The position numbers and the translations under genes were made by a program. From an uncultured Clostridia bacterium (GTDB lineage Bacteria > Bacillota > Clostridia > Christensenellales > UBA1242): a stretch of 39,607 nt of DNA. The DNA lies in contig CALVYQ010000011.1 in NCBI GenBank assembly GCA_944372335.1, forward strand, positions 1 through 39,607. Direction: 5' to 3'. The notes under the pieces are model-generated. The model worked only from the letters and a program-made list of their open reading frames with translations. It was not told where the DNA came from and did no database searches. The stretch's first letter is position 1; each line of letters starts with the position of its first letter. Below are positions 39,599-39,607 of this stretch, in pieces.

Positions 39599-39607
39599 AT
39601 TGTGTTC

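Larger units (their letters stand above)
30076..39607. mobile_element. Serine-recombinase mobile element inserted in spoVAD (one end, at least 9.5 kb)
   Basis: From the break in spoVAD to the window edge, all genes are on the minus strand and are of mobile-element type: two tandem large serine recombinases at the end next to the insertion, a DUF6870-like gene, an orphan DNA methyltransferase, a primase, several small conserved proteins of conjugative elements and phages, and a leucine-rich-repeat membrane protein. No capsid, portal, relaxase or type IV secretion gene is within view. The far end is outside the window, so an integrative conjugative element, a mobilisable element and a prophage all remain possible. 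The exact left boundary is estimated to within about 20 bases. Confidence 0.85.

Overview
The window comes from an AT-rich, endospore-forming member of the Firmicutes, most like an uncultivated clostridial lineage. The evidence is the sporulation genes (yunB, spoVAE, a spoVAD fragment), strong GGAGG-type ribosome binding sites, an isoleucine T-box, the dprA-topA-trmFO-hslV-hslU gene order known from Bacillus relatives, and frequent DivIVA/ABC/lipoprotein genes. A genus cannot be named from the sequence alone. No tRNA, rRNA or CRISPR array was seen.

Positions 1-10,617 are almost all minus strand and are housekeeping: an Fe-S module (nifS-nifU), trxA, tcdA, the HslUV protease, a divergent TrmFO-like flavoprotein, topoisomerase I, dprA and comM. 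Positions 10,859-18,172 are plus strand: a FabG-like reductase, a protein with the full N-terminal layout of Rho but no P-loop, lgt with a membrane protein and a DivIVA-type protein, a one-chain MacB-like ABC transporter, and an AlkD-like glycosylase. Positions 18,275-20,541 hold a putative zincin peptidase and a divergent NMT1/THI5-type lipoprotein. Positions 20,720-27,500 are one minus-strand operon (ileS, an RlmI-like methyltransferase, an RluA-family pseudouridine synthase, pepF) behind an Ile T-box leader. Then come a HEPN-CBS fusion, yunB, spoVAE and the 3' part of spoVAD.

At about 30,076 spoVAD stops abruptly and a mobile element begins. It runs off the end of the window and is at least 9.5 kb long. 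It carries two tandem large serine recombinases, a DUF6870-like gene, an orphan C5-cytosine DNA methyltransferase, a CHC2/Toprim primase, several small proteins typical of conjugative elements and phages, and a BspA-type leucine-rich-repeat membrane protein. The remaining spoVAD reading frame is undamaged, so this may be an excisable intervening element like those in sigK or spsM of other spore formers.

The points most worth a second look are: (1) the element inside spoVAD; (2) the Rho look-alike that has lost its ATP-binding loop and ends before the arginine-finger region; (3) a run of nine C exactly inside the 17-bp spacer of the zincin promoter, and a run of nine G at the predicted transcription start and Shine-Dalgarno site of trxA, both in the form expected of phase-variable switches; (4) the divergent TrmFO, IleRS and NifU proteins with altered signature residues; and (5) a paired inverted repeat over the recombinase promoter. 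All family assignments and alignments were made from memory and reading, without a database search.
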